Shown here: positions 7,069 to 16,244 of the stretch, piece by piece
Position numbering within the stretch: the stretch's first letter is position 1
Layout: every line of letters begins with the position of its first letter
Assembly: GCF_029840925.1 (NCBI RefSeq)
Contig: NZ_JAOCDM010000030.1
Coordinates: forward strand, 1 to 50,517
Reading direction: 5' to 3'
DNA: 50,517 nt
Source: Pseudomonas sp. GD03858
Lineage (GTDB): Bacteria > Pseudomonadota > Gammaproteobacteria > Pseudomonadales > Pseudomonadaceae
Notes under the pieces: model-generated
Databases searched by the model: none
The model's input: the letters and a program-made list of their open reading frames with translations, nothing else
What the model was told of the DNA's origin: nothing
Program-made: the position numbers and the translations under genes

Positions 7069-8394
7069 TCATTTGTCACCACACATGATCGGCATCGGCT
7101 CCGCGGCAAACGCCAAGGGCTCACGGCGCCCGAAGTAAAAGGCCGTCAGCAGCCCCACGGCCCCCATGATCAGACAAAAGCCGACACATACCCACGGACT
7201 CCAGGGCATCAGCGCGATCAGCACCAGCGGCGTGGTGCTGGCCCACAGGGCGTAGGCCACGTTGTAGGTGAACGAGATACCCGACACGCGGATCTGCGCC
7301 GGGAACAGCCCGACCATCACCGACGGCACCACCCCCACCACGCCACAGGACAGCCCTGCCAGCGCATAGGCCGCCCAGGTCGCGCCCCACTGCCCTACCA
7401 GGCTGGCGTAGAGCGCACCGATGCCCAGCGGCAGCAGCAGGCTGTAGAGCATCAGCGCGCGCCAGGCGCCGATGCGATCCACCAGCAGCCCGGCCAGCAC
7501 ACAGCCGATGTTGAGAAAGACGATGCCCACGCTGCTCAGGGCGAAGGTATGCCCTGCCGTCATGCCGAAACGCTGCTGCATCACGGTCGGCGTGATCACC
7601 ACCAGCACCACCACGGCGGAGGTCAGCACGCAGGTCAGCAACGCAGCCGGTAGCAACGCCTGGCGATGCTCGCCCAGCACGCTGCGCAACGGAAACTTCA
7701 CCGGACGCTCCTGGCGCTCGCGCAGGGCCAGGAACACCGGAGTTTCACTGAGCCAACGGCGCAGCCAGACACCGATCACACCGAACACTCCGCCCAGCAG
7801 GAAGGGATAGCGCCAGGCGTGATCGAGAATTTCCTGAGGGGTGTAGACCTGCGCCAGCAAGGTGGCGGTCAAGGCGCCAAGCAGATAGCCGAAAGTCAGC
7901 CCCGCCTGCAGGAATCCCAGCGCATAGCCCCGCCGCCCAGGCGGCGCATGCTCGGCGACGAAGGTCCAGGCACTGGGCACTTCGCCACCCACCGCCGCCC
8001 CCTGCAGGATGCGCAGGGCCAACAGGATCAACGGTGCGGCATAGCCAATGTCGGCGTACGTCGGCATCACGCCGATCAACAGGCATGGCAGGGCCATCAT
8101 CAGGATGCTCAGGCTGAACACCCGCTTGCGCCCCAGATGATCGGCGAAATGCGCCATCAGGATCCCGCCCAGCGGCCGGGCCAGGTACCCCGTGACGAAG
8201 ATCCCGAAACTCTGCAGCAGACGCAGCCACTCCGGCATCTCGGGCGGGAAGAACAGCTGGCTGAGGGTCAGCGCGAAGAACACGAAAATGATGAAATCGT
8301 AGATTTCCAGGGCGCCGCCCAGCGCCGCCAGGCCCAGGGTCCGGTGGTCGCCACGGCTGAACCGGGGCGGGCGGGCGGTATCGATGGCAGTCAT
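7069..8394 (-). CDS. MFS transporter, metabolite:H+ symporter type
   Basis: The 441-residue protein (from the ATG at 8394) is a twelve-helix inner-membrane permease. It shows MHS/sugar-porter hallmarks: ARPLGGILMAHFADHLGRKR in loop 2-3, LRILQGAAVGGEVPSAWTF in helix 4-5 and a second RIGAWRALML loop in the C-terminal half. The substrate cannot be told; relatives carry dicarboxylates, aromatic acids or osmolytes. The open frame extends upstream to 8613, but that extension has non-membrane, R/C-rich composition and overlaps the neighbouring gene, so the start MTAIDTARPP was chosen. It is separated by 61 bp from the receiver-like gene upstream, and its relation to the pyoverdine genes is unclear. 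Confidence 0.88.
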   Translation of the reverse strand: MTAIDTARPPRFSRGDHRTLGLAALGGALEIYDFIIFVFFALTLSQLFFPPEMPEWLRLLQSFGIFVTGYLARPLGGILMAHFADHLGRKRVFSLSILMMALPCLLIGVMPTYADIGYAAPLILLALRILQGAAVGGEVPSAWTFVAEHAPPGRRGYALGFLQAGLTFGYLLGALTATLLAQVYTPQEILDHAWRYPFLLGGVFGVIGVWLRRWLSETPVFLALRERQERPVKFPLRSVLGEHRQALLPAALLTCVLTSAVVVLVVITPTVMQQRFGMTAGHTFALSSVGIVFLNIGCVLAGLLVDRIGAWRALMLYSLLLPLGIGALYASLVGQWGATWAAYALAGLSCGVVGVVPSVMVGLFPAQIRVSGISFTYNVAYALWASTTPLVLIALMPWSPWVCVGFCLIMGAVGLLTAFYFGRREPLAFAAEPMPIMCGDK

Positions 8395-8455
8395 GACAGG
8401 TTCCGCAACTCGGCAAAAGGCCAAGAGGATAGCAAAAGCCTGCGCCCGACAGGGC

Positions 8456-8941
8456 TCAGGCGTTGCGGCAGAACACGGTCTGGGCGAGCCCGCTGCGCCG
8501 CCAGGCAGGGCTCGCGCTGCCCGCCAGGCCAGGTGGCAATGGCAGTTGCCCGACCAGCACCGGCATGTCGATGATCGCCATGAATGATTCGAGCGCCTCG
8601 CTGTCGGGCGCATGCGGCAGGCTGATGCTCACGGCATGGCGCTCGCCGGGCGGCACCGTCGGCACTTTCAGGTGCGGCGAGTGATACAGCAAGGCGTGCT
8701 GGATCTGCGGGCTGACCCGACAGAAGCGCGCCAGGTCGACACCGGCGTGGCTGGCCAGCTCGATGTTGCCCACCAGCAGGTCGAAGGGTTGCAAGGCACT
8801 GTGCACCAGGCGCTGCAGGTCGTCGAAGCTCTCGACCGGGGCGATTCGATAATAGCCCAGGCTGTTGAGCATCCTTTCCAGCTGCAAGCGCTGGTCGAGG
8901 TGCTCGTCGGCGATGAGGATGCGCATGGATTTGTTGGGCAT
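8456..8941 (-). CDS. Degenerate response-regulator receiver protein, stand-alone
   Basis: The product (161 residues from the ATG at 8941) begins MRILIADEHLDQRLQLERML at residue 6, the first strand and helix of a CheY-like receiver with the acidic pair Asp12/Glu13. The expected phospho-acceptor Asp is replaced: the strand reads FDLLVGNIEL, placing Asn59 where Asp is normal, and the usual Lys-Pro after strand 5 reads ISLPHAPD. No output domain follows; the C-terminal 35 residues are Pro/Gly/Ala-rich and unrecognised. It probably cannot be phosphorylated in the normal way and may work by protein binding. It lies 168 bp downstream of fpvI in the same direction. A start at Met6 (8926) is possible. 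Confidence 0.7.
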   Translation of the reverse strand: MPNKSMRILIADEHLDQRLQLERMLNSLGYYRIAPVESFDDLQRLVHSALQPFDLLVGNIELASHAGVDLARFCRVSPQIQHALLYHSPHLKVPTVPPGERHAVSISLPHAPDSEALESFMAIIDMPVLVGQLPLPPGLAGSASPAWRRSGLAQTVFCRNA

Positions 8942-9109
8942 CGTCCGGACCTGGGCAGCAGGGTGATAAGGGTGGCTCCTTGACCGTACTGCGCCAGTGA
9001 AGGCACCGCCGGACGGAATGCCCGGGCGGGGTCTTCTTTGATAGTTGTCGTGAAACATCGAGAAATCAAGTCGCGCCTTCACGGAATTTTCACGTGCTGC
9101 GTCGCCCGC

Positions 9110-9586
9110 TCAGGACTCCCACTGACGCATGCGCACACGACAGTGCTTCATGGCGTTGACGATGTGCTTCTCCACCAGGCTGCGGGAGATCCCCAGGCGC
9201 TCGGCGATCTGCAGGTGCGACAGCCCGTCGAGCTTGCGCAGCAGGAAGCTGTCGCGACAGGGCGCGCTCAGTTCGTTCAGGGCCTGTTGCATCAGGGCCA
9301 GGCGCTGGTCCAGTTGCATGTGGTGCATGGGCGCCGGGCCGTGCCAGCGCTCGTCGTGGTCGAGCACTTCCAGGGGCTCGGTCTGACGCACCTGGTGACG
9401 TCGGTGGCGATCGATCACCAGGTTCAACGCGGTGCGATACAGAAAGGCGCGCGGATGCTCGATCTGCCCGAGGTCGCAGCGCTCCAGCACCCGCAGGTAG
9501 GCATCATGGGCGACGTCTTCGGCAGCCTGGCGGTTGCCAAGGCGGGCGCTGAGGAAGCTCACCAATTCGCGATAATAATGTTCCAC
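9110..9586 (-). CDS. fpvI: ECF sigma factor FpvI (iron-starvation type)
   Basis: This 158-residue sigma factor has the two conserved ECF regions: region 2 (about 5-70, AAEDVAHDAYLRVLERCD and ALNLVIDRHRR) and region 4 (about 100-150, LSHLQIAERLGISRSLVEKH). Length and sequence fit FpvI, which directs transcription of the ferripyoverdine receptor gene fpvA. The position beside pvdRT-opmQ is that of P. aeruginosa fpvI. In P. aeruginosa the anti-sigma gene fpvR lies between fpvI and pvdR; here only 218 bp separate fpvI from pvdR and no such gene exists. A Fur box overlaps the likely promoter (9664-9682). Confidence 0.88.
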   Translation of the reverse strand: MEHYYRELVSFLSARLGNRQAAEDVAHDAYLRVLERCDLGQIEHPRAFLYRTALNLVIDRHRRHQVRQTEPLEVLDHDERWHGPAPMHHMQLDQRLALMQQALNELSAPCRDSFLLRKLDGLSHLQIAERLGISRSLVEKHIVNAMKHCRVRMRQWES

Positions 9587-9663
9587 GATGGCACCTGGCG
9601 CCTTTCTGCATGCCGTCAGGCATGCATCAGTTGCGGATCTGGATGATGTCAGCGTGCGATCTT

Positions 9664-9682
9664 ACAAATTATAATTATTCTC
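9664..9682. promoter_or_regulatory. Fur box upstream of fpvI
   Basis: ACAAATTATAATTATTCTC matches the 19-bp Fur consensus GATAATGATAATCATTATC at 13 positions. On the minus strand it contains a perfect TATAAT (9668-9673), which could be the fpvI -10 element, so Fur-Fe would block the promoter. The fpvI start is 78 bp downstream. Confidence 0.7.
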
Positions 9683-9713
9683 AGCAACACGAAGTACGCC
9701 CTGCGCTCGGCGC

Positions 9714-9737
9714 TAAATCATCATGCTTCGCGTTCGT
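9714..9737 (+). promoter_or_regulatory. PvdS-dependent promoter (IS box) of pvdRT-opmQ
   Basis: CTAAAT at 9713-9718 and CGT at 9735-9737 give TAAAT-N16-CGT, the PvdS recognition pattern. It lies 67 bp before the pvdR start. The same spacing is seen at the other four sites in this window. Confidence 0.82.
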
Positions 9738-9804
9738 TTAACTGGGAGCCCCGAGCTCGCAGCCCGCTGCCGCACTCGGCCACAACCTTCGGCTGGAAGT
9801 CCGC

Positions 9805-10983
9805 ATGACACGCACACCCAACACCCGCCGCCGAGTGCTGCTCGGCGCCCTTGGCCTGCTCGGCCTCGGTAGCCTGGTGGCCTGGCAGACCATGCCGTTC
9901 GGCGCCGCCCCCGTGAGCACCGTGCCGGTGATCCGCGCCGATATCGAGAGCAGCGTCACCGCCCTGGGGACCCTGCAACCGCGCCGCTACGTCGACGTCG
10001 GCGCGCAGGCCTCCGGACAGATCCGCAAGCTGCATGTGGAGTCTGGCGACGAAGTGCGCCAGGGCCAGTTGCTGGTGGAGATCGACCCTTCGACACAGCA
10101 GGCCAAGCTCGACGCCGGGCGCTACTCGATCGAAAACCTCAAGGCCCAGCTCGCCGAACAACGCGCCCAGTATCTGCTTGCCCAGCAACAGCAACAGCGC
10201 CAGCGTGGCCTGGCCGCTGCCGGCGCCACCCGCCAGGAAGACCTGCAGGCCGCCGAAGCCCAGTTGAAAGTGACCCAGGCGCGCATCGACATGTATCAGG
10301 CGCAGATCCGCCAGGCCCAGGCCAGCCTGCGCAGCGACGAGGCGGAGCTGGGCTACACGCGCATCTACGCGCCGATGAGCGGCACCGTGGTGGCGGTGGA
10401 CGCCCGCGAAGGCCAGACTCTCAATGCCCAGCAGCAGACGCCGCTGATCCTGCGTATCGCCAAGCTGTCGCCGATGACCGTCTGGGCCCAGGTCTCCGAA
10501 GCCGACATCGGCAAGGTCAGGCCGGGCATGAGCGCCTATTTCACCACCCTGTCCGGCGGCAAGCGACGCTGGACCAGCACCGTGCGGCAGATCCTGCCGA
10601 TACCGCCCAAGCCCCTGGACCAGACCAGCCAGGGCGGCGGCAGCCCGGCCAGCGCCACGGCCGGCACCACCGGCAGCAAGGTGGTGCAGTACACCGTGCT
10701 GCTGGACGTGGACAACCCCGACGGCGCCCTGATGGCAGAGATGACCACCCAGGTGTTCTTCGTCGCGGGCAACGCCAGCCAGGTCCTGAGCGTGCCACTG
10801 GCGGCCCTGGGCGACGCTTCCACTGACGGCCTGCGCCTGGCCCAGGTGGTCGACGGCAAGGGCAGGATCGAGGCACGCAAGGTACGCACCGGCCTGAGCG
10901 ACCGACTGCGGATCGAGGTCGTCGACGGCTTGAGCGAGGGCGAGCGCCTGGTCATCGGCGCACCCGCCGCCAGCGGAGGTTGA
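9805..10983 (+). CDS. pvdR: Pyoverdine efflux periplasmic adaptor (MacA-like) PvdR
   Basis: The 392-residue protein is a MacA-type membrane-fusion protein. An N-terminal membrane anchor ([19 protein letters not shown], about 9-28) is followed by a lipoyl/barrel-sandwich half ([26 protein letters not shown]), a Q/A-rich alpha-helical hairpin (about 105-185), and beta-barrel and membrane-proximal domains. It links the inner-membrane ATPase PvdT to the outer-membrane channel OpmQ for export of new and recycled pyoverdine from the periplasm. It is the first gene of pvdR-pvdT-opmQ, with one base between its stop and the pvdT start, and has a PvdS box upstream. GGAAG precedes the ATG at 9805. Confidence 0.93.
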   Translation: MTRTPNTRRRVLLGALGLLGLGSLVAWQTMPFGAAPVSTVPVIRADIESSVTALGTLQPRRYVDVGAQASGQIRKLHVESGDEVRQGQLLVEIDPSTQQAKLDAGRYSIENLKAQLAEQRAQYLLAQQQQQRQRGLAAAGATRQEDLQAAEAQLKVTQARIDMYQAQIRQAQASLRSDEAELGYTRIYAPMSGTVVAVDAREGQTLNAQQQTPLILRIAKLSPMTVWAQVSEADIGKVRPGMSAYFTTLSGGKRRWTSTVRQILPIPPKPLDQTSQGGGSPASATAGTTGSKVVQYTVLLDVDNPDGALMAEMTTQVFFVAGNASQVLSVPLAALGDASTDGLRLAQVVDGKGRIEARKVRTGLSDRLRIEVVDGLSEGERLVIGAPAASGG

Positions 10984-10984
10984 C

Positions 10985-12949
10985 ATGACCGCCCCCCTGA
11001 TCGAGCTGCGCGATATCCGCAAGGTCTATGGCGGCATCGACTCGCCGCAGGTCGAGGTGCTGCGCGGCGTCAGCCTGAGCATCCACCCCGGCGAGTTCGT
11101 CGCCATCGTCGGCGCCTCCGGCTCCGGCAAGTCGACCCTGATGAACATCCTCGGCTGCCTCGACCGCCCCAGCGCCGGCAGCTACCACTTCGCCGGCCGG
11201 GATGTCGCCGAGCTGGACAGCGACGAGCTGGCCTGGTTGCGCCGCGAAGCCTTCGGCTTCGTGTTCCAGGGCTATCACCTGATCCCCTCGGGTTCGGCCC
11301 AGGAGAACGTCGAGATGCCGGCCATCTATGCCGGCACGCCGCCCGCCGAGCGTCACGCCCGCGCCCTCGCCCTGCTCGAGCGCCTGGGCCTGGCCAGTCG
11401 TACCGGTAACCGCCCGCACCAGCTGTCCGGTGGCCAGCAGCAGCGCGTGTCGATTGCCCGGGCCCTGATGAACGGTGGGCACATCATTCTCGCCGACGAA
11501 CCCACCGGCGCGCTCGACAGCCACAGCGGCGCCGAGGTCATGACCCTGCTCGACGAACTGGCGAGCCAGGGCCACGTGATCATCCTGATCACCCATGATC
11601 GTGAAGTCGCCGCCCGCGCGCAGCGGATCATCGAGGTCCGCGATGGCCAGGTGGTCAGCGACTCGGCCGCCGACCAGCCCACTCCCGCCGTCAGCGAGCA
11701 GCTGCAGGCCGATGACCTGCGCCAACGCCTGGACCGCGGCGCCACGCTCAAGGGTGCCTGGAAGGGCGAACTGCTCGAGGCACTGCAGGCGGCGTGGCGA
11801 GTCATGTGGATCAACCGCTTTCGCACCGCCCTCACCTTGCTCGGCATCGTCATCGGCGTGGCCTCGGTGGTGGTGATGCTGGCCGTCGGCGAAGGCAGCA
11901 AGCGCCAGGTGATGGCACAGATGGCCGCGTTCGGCTCCAATATCCTCTATCTCAATGGCAAGCAGGCCACCGAGCGGGAACCGGGTGGCATCGTCACCCT
12001 CGACGATGTCGACGCCATCGCCCAACTGCCCCAGGTCAAGCATGTCATGCCGGTAATCGGCGACAAGCTGATGGTGCGCCAGGGCAACAACAGCCAGCAG
12101 TTCTACGTGGGCGGTAACAACACCTGGTTCCCCGAGGTATTCAACTGGCCGGTGGTCGAAGGCAGCTTCTACAGCGAAGCCGACGAAGCCAACGGTACCG
12201 CGGTGGCGGTGATCGGCGCCAAGGTGAAGGAAAAGATGTTCGGCGATGGCAGCAACCCGCTCGGCCAGTACCTGCTGATCGGTAACGTGCCCTTCCAGGT
12301 GGTTGGCGTGCTGGTGGCCAAAGGCGCCAGCTCAGGCCAGCAGGATGCCGACGAGCGCATCGCCGTGCCCTACTCCGCCGCGGCCGTGCGCCTGTTCGGC
12401 AGTCGCGACCCCGAGTACATCGCCATCGCCGCCCAGGACTCCAGTCGCGTACACGAGACCGAGCTGGCCATCGACCGTCTGTTGCGCCAGCGCCACCAGG
12501 GCAAGCACGACTTCGAACTGACCAACGACGCCGCCCTGATCCAGGCCGAGGCCCGCACCCAGAACAGCCTGTCGCTGATGCTCGGGGCAATCGCCGCCAT
12601 CTCTCTGCTGGTGGGCGGTATCGGCGTGATGAACATCATGCTCATGACCGTGCGCGAGCGCACCCGCGAAATCGGCATCCGCATGGCCACCGGCGCGCGC
12701 CAGCGCGACATCCTGCGCCAGTTCCTCACCGAGGCGGTGATGCTGTCGATGGTCGGTGGCGTGACCGGCATCGTCCTGGCCCTGTGCATCGGCGGCAGCC
12801 TGCTGCTGAGCGGCATCGCCGTGGCCTTTGCCCTGCCAGCCATCCTCGGTGCCTTTGCCTGCGCCGTGATCACCGGCGTGGTGTTCGGTTTCATGCCGGC
12901 CCGCAAGGCCGCCCGCCTTGACCCGGTCAAGGCCCTTACCAGCGAATGA
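10985..12949 (+). CDS. pvdT: Pyoverdine efflux ABC transporter (MacB-like) PvdT
   Basis: This 654-residue protein fuses an N-terminal ABC ATPase to a MacB-type permease. The ATPase has Walker [10 protein letters not shown] (about 43-51), the signature LSGGQQQR (about 146) and Walker [14 protein letters not shown] first membrane helix follows at about 280-305 ([20 protein letters not shown]), then a large periplasmic domain with the MacB FNWPVVEG region, and three C-terminal helices (about 535-640) containing [22 protein letters not shown]. It works as a mechanotransmission pump with PvdR and OpmQ, moving substrates from periplasm to outside. All ATPase motifs appear intact. Confidence 0.94.
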   Translation: MTAPLIELRDIRKVYGGIDSPQVEVLRGVSLSIHPGEFVAIVGASGSGKSTLMNILGCLDRPSAGSYHFAGRDVAELDSDELAWLRREAFGFVFQGYHLIPSGSAQENVEMPAIYAGTPPAERHARALALLERLGLASRTGNRPHQLSGGQQQRVSIARALMNGGHIILADEPTGALDSHSGAEVMTLLDELASQGHVIILITHDREVAARAQRIIEVRDGQVVSDSAADQPTPAVSEQLQADDLRQRLDRGATLKGAWKGELLEALQAAWRVMWINRFRTALTLLGIVIGVASVVVMLAVGEGSKRQVMAQMAAFGSNILYLNGKQATEREPGGIVTLDDVDAIAQLPQVKHVMPVIGDKLMVRQGNNSQQFYVGGNNTWFPEVFNWPVVEGSFYSEADEANGTAVAVIGAKVKEKMFGDGSNPLGQYLLIGNVPFQVVGVLVAKGASSGQQDADERIAVPYSAAAVRLFGSRDPEYIAIAAQDSSRVHETELAIDRLLRQRHQGKHDFELTNDAALIQAEARTQNSLSLMLGAIAAISLLVGGIGVMNIMLMTVRERTREIGIRMATGARQRDILRQFLTEAVMLSMVGGVTGIVLALCIGGSLLLSGIAVAFALPAILGAFACAVITGVVFGFMPARKAARLDPVKALTSE

Positions 12950-12952
12950 CCC

Positions 12953-14353
12953 ATGACGATCCCCAGCCGTTTCAGCCTGTTGACCCTGAGCCTCTGCCTG
13001 GCCGCCTGCAGCACCCCGCCGCCACCGCCGGCGAACATCGATGCGCCAGCCGCCTGGCAGGGACCTGCCGACCTGGCGCGGCCTGCGCCTGACAGCCGCT
13101 GGTGGCAAGCCTTCTCGAGCGCCGAACTGGACCGCCTGGTGGAACGCGCACGGGGCAACAGCCACGACCTGGCCGCCGCCGCGGCGCGCGTTCGCCAGGC
13201 CCAGGCCAGCGCGGTGATCGCCGGCGCGCCGCTGCTGCCCGAGGTGCAACTGGGCCTGGACGGCAGTCGCCAGCGCCTGCTGCGCGGTGACGGTAACGAC
13301 CAACTCGACGCCAACAGCAGCGAGCGTACCAGCACCTCCTTCGGCACGCGCCTGAGCGCCAGCTACGAAATCGACTTCTGGGGCGGCCTGCGCGCGACCC
13401 GCGACAGCGCCCTGCGCAGCCTCGACGCCAGCCGCTTCGATCGCCAGACAGTGGAACTGACCCTGGTCAGCGCCGTCGCCGACAGCTACCTGCAAGGTCT
13501 GGCCCTGGAAGAACAACTGCGCATCGCTCGACTCAACCTGGACAACGCCCGCGACGTGCTGGGCCTGGTAGAGGCACGCGAGCGCGCAGGCTCGGCCACC
13601 CGCCTGGAGCTGGCCCAGCAACGCAGCCTGGTGGCCGCGCAGGAGCGCCAGCTACCGCTGCTCGAACAGCGCCGACAGGACAACCGCGTCACCCTGGCCA
13701 CACTGTTGGGCGACCCGGTGCAGGCACTGCCCGCCAGCAACGAAACCATCGCGGCCCTGCAGTGGCCAGGAATCGGCAGCGGCGTGCCCAGCGAGCTGCT
13801 TGGCCGCCGCCCGGACATCGCCGCCGCCGAAGCGCGCCTGGCCGCGGCGAGCGCCAATGTCCAGGTGGCCCGGGCCGCCATGCTGCCGCGCCTGGTGCTG
13901 GGCGCCGATCTGGGCAGCGGCGCCCGCACGTTCGCCAACCTGTTCGACAGCCCCTACTACACCCTGACCGCTGGGCTCACCGCACCGATCTTCAACAACG
14001 GCCGCCTCAGTGCCGCGCGGGAACTGGCCACGGCCCAGCAGCAGGAACTGCTGGAGAGCTACCGCGCCAGCATCCTGGCCGGCTTTGCCGATGTGGAGAA
14101 GGCGCTGAACGCCATCGACGGCGTCGAGCGCCAGCGCCAGTGGCAGGACCAGGAGGTGGAACAGGCGCGGATCGCTTTCGACCTGGCCCAGCAGCGCTAT
14201 GCGGCCGGGGCCGAGACCTTGCTGACCGTGCTCGAGACCCAGCGCACGCTCTATGCCGCGCAGGATCAGCAGGCGCAACTGCGCCTGGCGCGATTGCAAG
14301 GGAGCGTGGCGTTGTACAAGGCGTTGGGCGGGGGATGGCAGGCGCCGTCCTGA
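12953..14353 (+). CDS. opmQ: Outer-membrane efflux channel lipoprotein OpmQ
   Basis: The 466-residue protein is an OprM/TolC-type outer-membrane factor with a lipoprotein signal (lipobox LAAC, Cys19) and the two tandem OEP repeats: one around 60-260 (SSAELDRLVERARGNSHDLAAA, YEIDFWGGLRATRDSA) and one around 265-460 (LLGRRPDIAAAEARLAAASANV, LTAGLTAPIFNNGRL). As a trimer it forms the exit duct for PvdRT. It starts 3 bp after the pvdT stop and is the last gene of the operon. The gene converges on pvdP, with a short hairpin between them. Confidence 0.93.
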   Translation: MTIPSRFSLLTLSLCLAACSTPPPPPANIDAPAAWQGPADLARPAPDSRWWQAFSSAELDRLVERARGNSHDLAAAAARVRQAQASAVIAGAPLLPEVQLGLDGSRQRLLRGDGNDQLDANSSERTSTSFGTRLSASYEIDFWGGLRATRDSALRSLDASRFDRQTVELTLVSAVADSYLQGLALEEQLRIARLNLDNARDVLGLVEARERAGSATRLELAQQRSLVAAQERQLPLLEQRRQDNRVTLATLLGDPVQALPASNETIAALQWPGIGSGVPSELLGRRPDIAAAEARLAAASANVQVARAAMLPRLVLGADLGSGARTFANLFDSPYYTLTAGLTAPIFNNGRLSAARELATAQQQELLESYRASILAGFADVEKALNAIDGVERQRQWQDQEVEQARIAFDLAQQRYAAGAETLLTVLETQRTLYAAQDQQAQLRLARLQGSVALYKALGGGWQAPS

Positions 14354-14393
14354 ACGCGGCGGCCAACGAGGACGGCTGATGGCCTAGCGCGAG

Positions 14394-14417
14394 CCTGTGG
14401 GAGCGGGCTCCCACAGG
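14394..14417. terminator. Hairpin between convergent opmQ and pvdP
   Basis: Perfect 11-bp arms CCTGTGGGAGC (14394-14404) and GCTCCCACAGG (14407-14417) with a 2-base loop. It is a truncated form of the REP core seen elsewhere in this window and has no T tract. It could end or stabilise transcripts from either side. Confidence 0.6.
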
Positions 14418-14451
14418 TCGGCGAGCGCCACGAGGCGGATGTCGAATACAG

Positions 14452-16071
14452 TCAGACGATGTTCTTCATCGACAGGTGACGCGCATACCAGGGCCGTTGC
14501 GGCACCTTGCGCAGCAACGGGTCGATCTTGTCGTCCTCGCCGAAGGTGATGCGCAAGGCCAGCTTCATGGTCTCCACATCCATCTCCACCGACTTGCCTG
14601 GGCGCATCCCCGGTTGAGTGCTGCAACCATGGGTATCCGGCCCCAGCCATGGATCGCCCACCTCGACCCAGCGCCCCGCCGCGAACCACGGCACGCCATT
14701 GACCTCCAGGCGCCGCACCTGGCCGGGGTGGTAGCGCTCGTGGGCGCGGAACCAGTCGTCGATGCGATCGTCGATCCAGCCATGGAAGCCCCAGAACACC
14801 GGATTGACGTGTGACGAGAACGGGTCGCCGAGAAAATCGTTCTCGCGTCCGTACCAACGTGCGGCAAAGTCAGCCGAATCACGGGCGAACGGCACCGGCG
14901 CGCCATTGCTCGGATCGCGCGGCACCGATGCCCAGCACATGTGCAGCCAGTCGTGCAGGTTCATCTCCAGCTCCGAGCCGAAGGCGCCCAGCGACAGTTT
15001 CGACAGGTACAGCGGGTCCTGGTACTGCGACTCCCATACCTGGAAGTTGCTGCAGTAGGTCTCGCCGGCCTTGATCGCCCCGACCCACTGGCCGTAGGCC
15101 TCGTCGCCCGGCGCTTGCCAACCCGGCGGCACACAGTAGCCATCGTGGTTGTCGTGATAGCGGGCGAAGCCGACACGGTCGAACTCGACACTGGGTTGCG
15201 GCAGCGGGAAGCGCTGCCACGAAGGCAGGTCCTGCAGGGTACGTGCATGCATCAGCATGTGCCGATGCATGAACAGAAAGTCGATGCCTGAACCATTGCG
15301 GTGCTTGCGCGGGCCACGGGCATCGCGCTCGTGATCCCGAGGGCCGGGCTGCCAGCCCAGTCCGCGCAGGGCATTGTGCTTGTTCTCCGGCAGTTTGTGC
15401 CATTGGTCGCGGGTGGCATGCCAGAGCTGATGGAACAGACGGTGCTCGGCGCCGATCACCCAATCCTGCATCTGTGGGGTGTAGGGCAGTCGCTCGCGCG
15501 CTTCGGGGAACAGACGCTTGACCGCAACGAAGCGATTGTCCTGCAGCGGCAGGGTCAACGGGCGGTCCAGGCGCTGCACGCGCACGCTGAGGGTGCCGCT
15601 GCCGGCGTTGGCGAACTCGCCCCATACCTCGTCGAGACTGGCCACGCACTCGTAGCCCACCCCGCCGCGCTGACTCATCAAGCGCCAGCGCACCTCGCCG
15701 GTACTGGCGCCGACCAGGTCGCCGAGCACCCGATAGGCCGGCTCGCCCGCCCCGCGCAGGCGCTCGCCGGTATCGACGAAACCACGCAGGCCACGGCCTT
15801 TGGTGGCGATATCGAGGAACATCTCGATACCTTGCCCAGGCAAGCCCTCAAGGCCACCGTCGGCGCCCTCGAAGCGGATGTCCCAGACACCACGCAGCTT
15901 GTCCGCCAGGACCTGGCCACTGTAATCGGCCAGCTCAACGCTGGCCTCGCCAGGGGTGACGATGTCGTCTTCAGGATCGTGAGTCAGTTGCTTGTGCGCG
16001 TAATACGCCGCCGTGCCGGTGGCGCCTGCCACTGCCAGGCCGGCGATGAATCCTCGTCGAGAAATTGTCAT
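14452..16071 (-). CDS. pvdP: Tyrosinase PvdP, pyoverdine chromophore maturation
   Basis: The 539-residue protein begins with a twin-arginine signal (SRRGFIAGLAVAG), so it is exported folded to the periplasm, where PvdP oxidises the D-Tyr/Dab part of ferribactin to the dihydroxyquinoline chromophore. The N-terminal half is a beta-barrel-type domain (about 45-200); the C-terminal half is a type-3 copper tyrosinase domain with copper-site histidines in HRLFHQLWH (about 219-227), FMHRHMLMH, NLHDWLHM and NPVFWGFHGWIDD. The length agrees with known PvdP. GAGG precedes the ATG at 16071, and a PvdS box lies upstream at 16119-16142. Copper dependence links it to the neighbouring copper/thiol island. 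Confidence 0.93.
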   Translation of the reverse strand: MTISRRGFIAGLAVAGATGTAAYYAHKQLTHDPEDDIVTPGEASVELADYSGQVLADKLRGVWDIRFEGADGGLEGLPGQGIEMFLDIATKGRGLRGFVDTGERLRGAGEPAYRVLGDLVGASTGEVRWRLMSQRGGVGYECVASLDEVWGEFANAGSGTLSVRVQRLDRPLTLPLQDNRFVAVKRLFPEARERLPYTPQMQDWVIGAEHRLFHQLWHATRDQWHKLPENKHNALRGLGWQPGPRDHERDARGPRKHRNGSGIDFLFMHRHMLMHARTLQDLPSWQRFPLPQPSVEFDRVGFARYHDNHDGYCVPPGWQAPGDEAYGQWVGAIKAGETYCSNFQVWESQYQDPLYLSKLSLGAFGSELEMNLHDWLHMCWASVPRDPSNGAPVPFARDSADFAARWYGRENDFLGDPFSSHVNPVFWGFHGWIDDRIDDWFRAHERYHPGQVRRLEVNGVPWFAAGRWVEVGDPWLGPDTHGCSTQPGMRPGKSVEMDVETMKLALRITFGEDDKIDPLLRKVPQRPWYARHLSMKNIV

Positions 16072-16118
16072 TGCGCCTCAATCCGTCTCCGCGTGCCGCG
16101 GCCTCTATCCCTGCTAGG

Positions 16119-16142
16119 ACGTAAGCTGGAAGGGGAAATTTA
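16119..16142 (-). promoter_or_regulatory. PvdS-dependent promoter of pvdP
   Basis: On the minus strand, CTAAAT (TAAAT at 16142-16138) and CGT (16121-16119) are 16 bp apart, the exact PvdS pattern. The pvdP start is 48 bp downstream. Confidence 0.82.
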
Positions 16143-16159
16143 GCCATGCGGCTGCGACA

Positions 16160-16209
16160 CGAGGCCGCTGCCACAGGAAAATAACGCCCCCCCTGCAACA
16201 GCGGCCTCG
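16160..16209. repeat. Inverted repeat between pvdP and pvdH
   Basis: Perfect 11-bp arms CGAGGCCGCTG (16160-16170) and CAGCGGCCTCG (16199-16209) enclose 28 bp that include a C7 run. It lies between the pvdP promoter and the pvdH terminator hairpin. Its core differs from the REP elements elsewhere in this window. Confidence 0.7.
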
Positions 16210-16219
16210 CGAAATGAAT

Positions 16220-16236
16220 GGGCTGCCTCGCAGCCC
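16220..16236 (-). terminator. Hairpin just after pvdH
   Basis: Seven-base perfect arms GGGCTGC/GCAGCCC with a 3-base loop start 8 bp beyond the pvdH stop on the minus strand. The following bases are only moderately T-rich, so this is a candidate rather than a strong terminator. Confidence 0.5.
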
Positions 16237-16244
16237 CGGATGCC

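Noticed and set aside
8395..8613. Longer MFS protein starting at 8613
   Set aside because: The extension is R/C/A-rich, overlaps the receiver-like gene and does not look like a membrane protein N-terminus.
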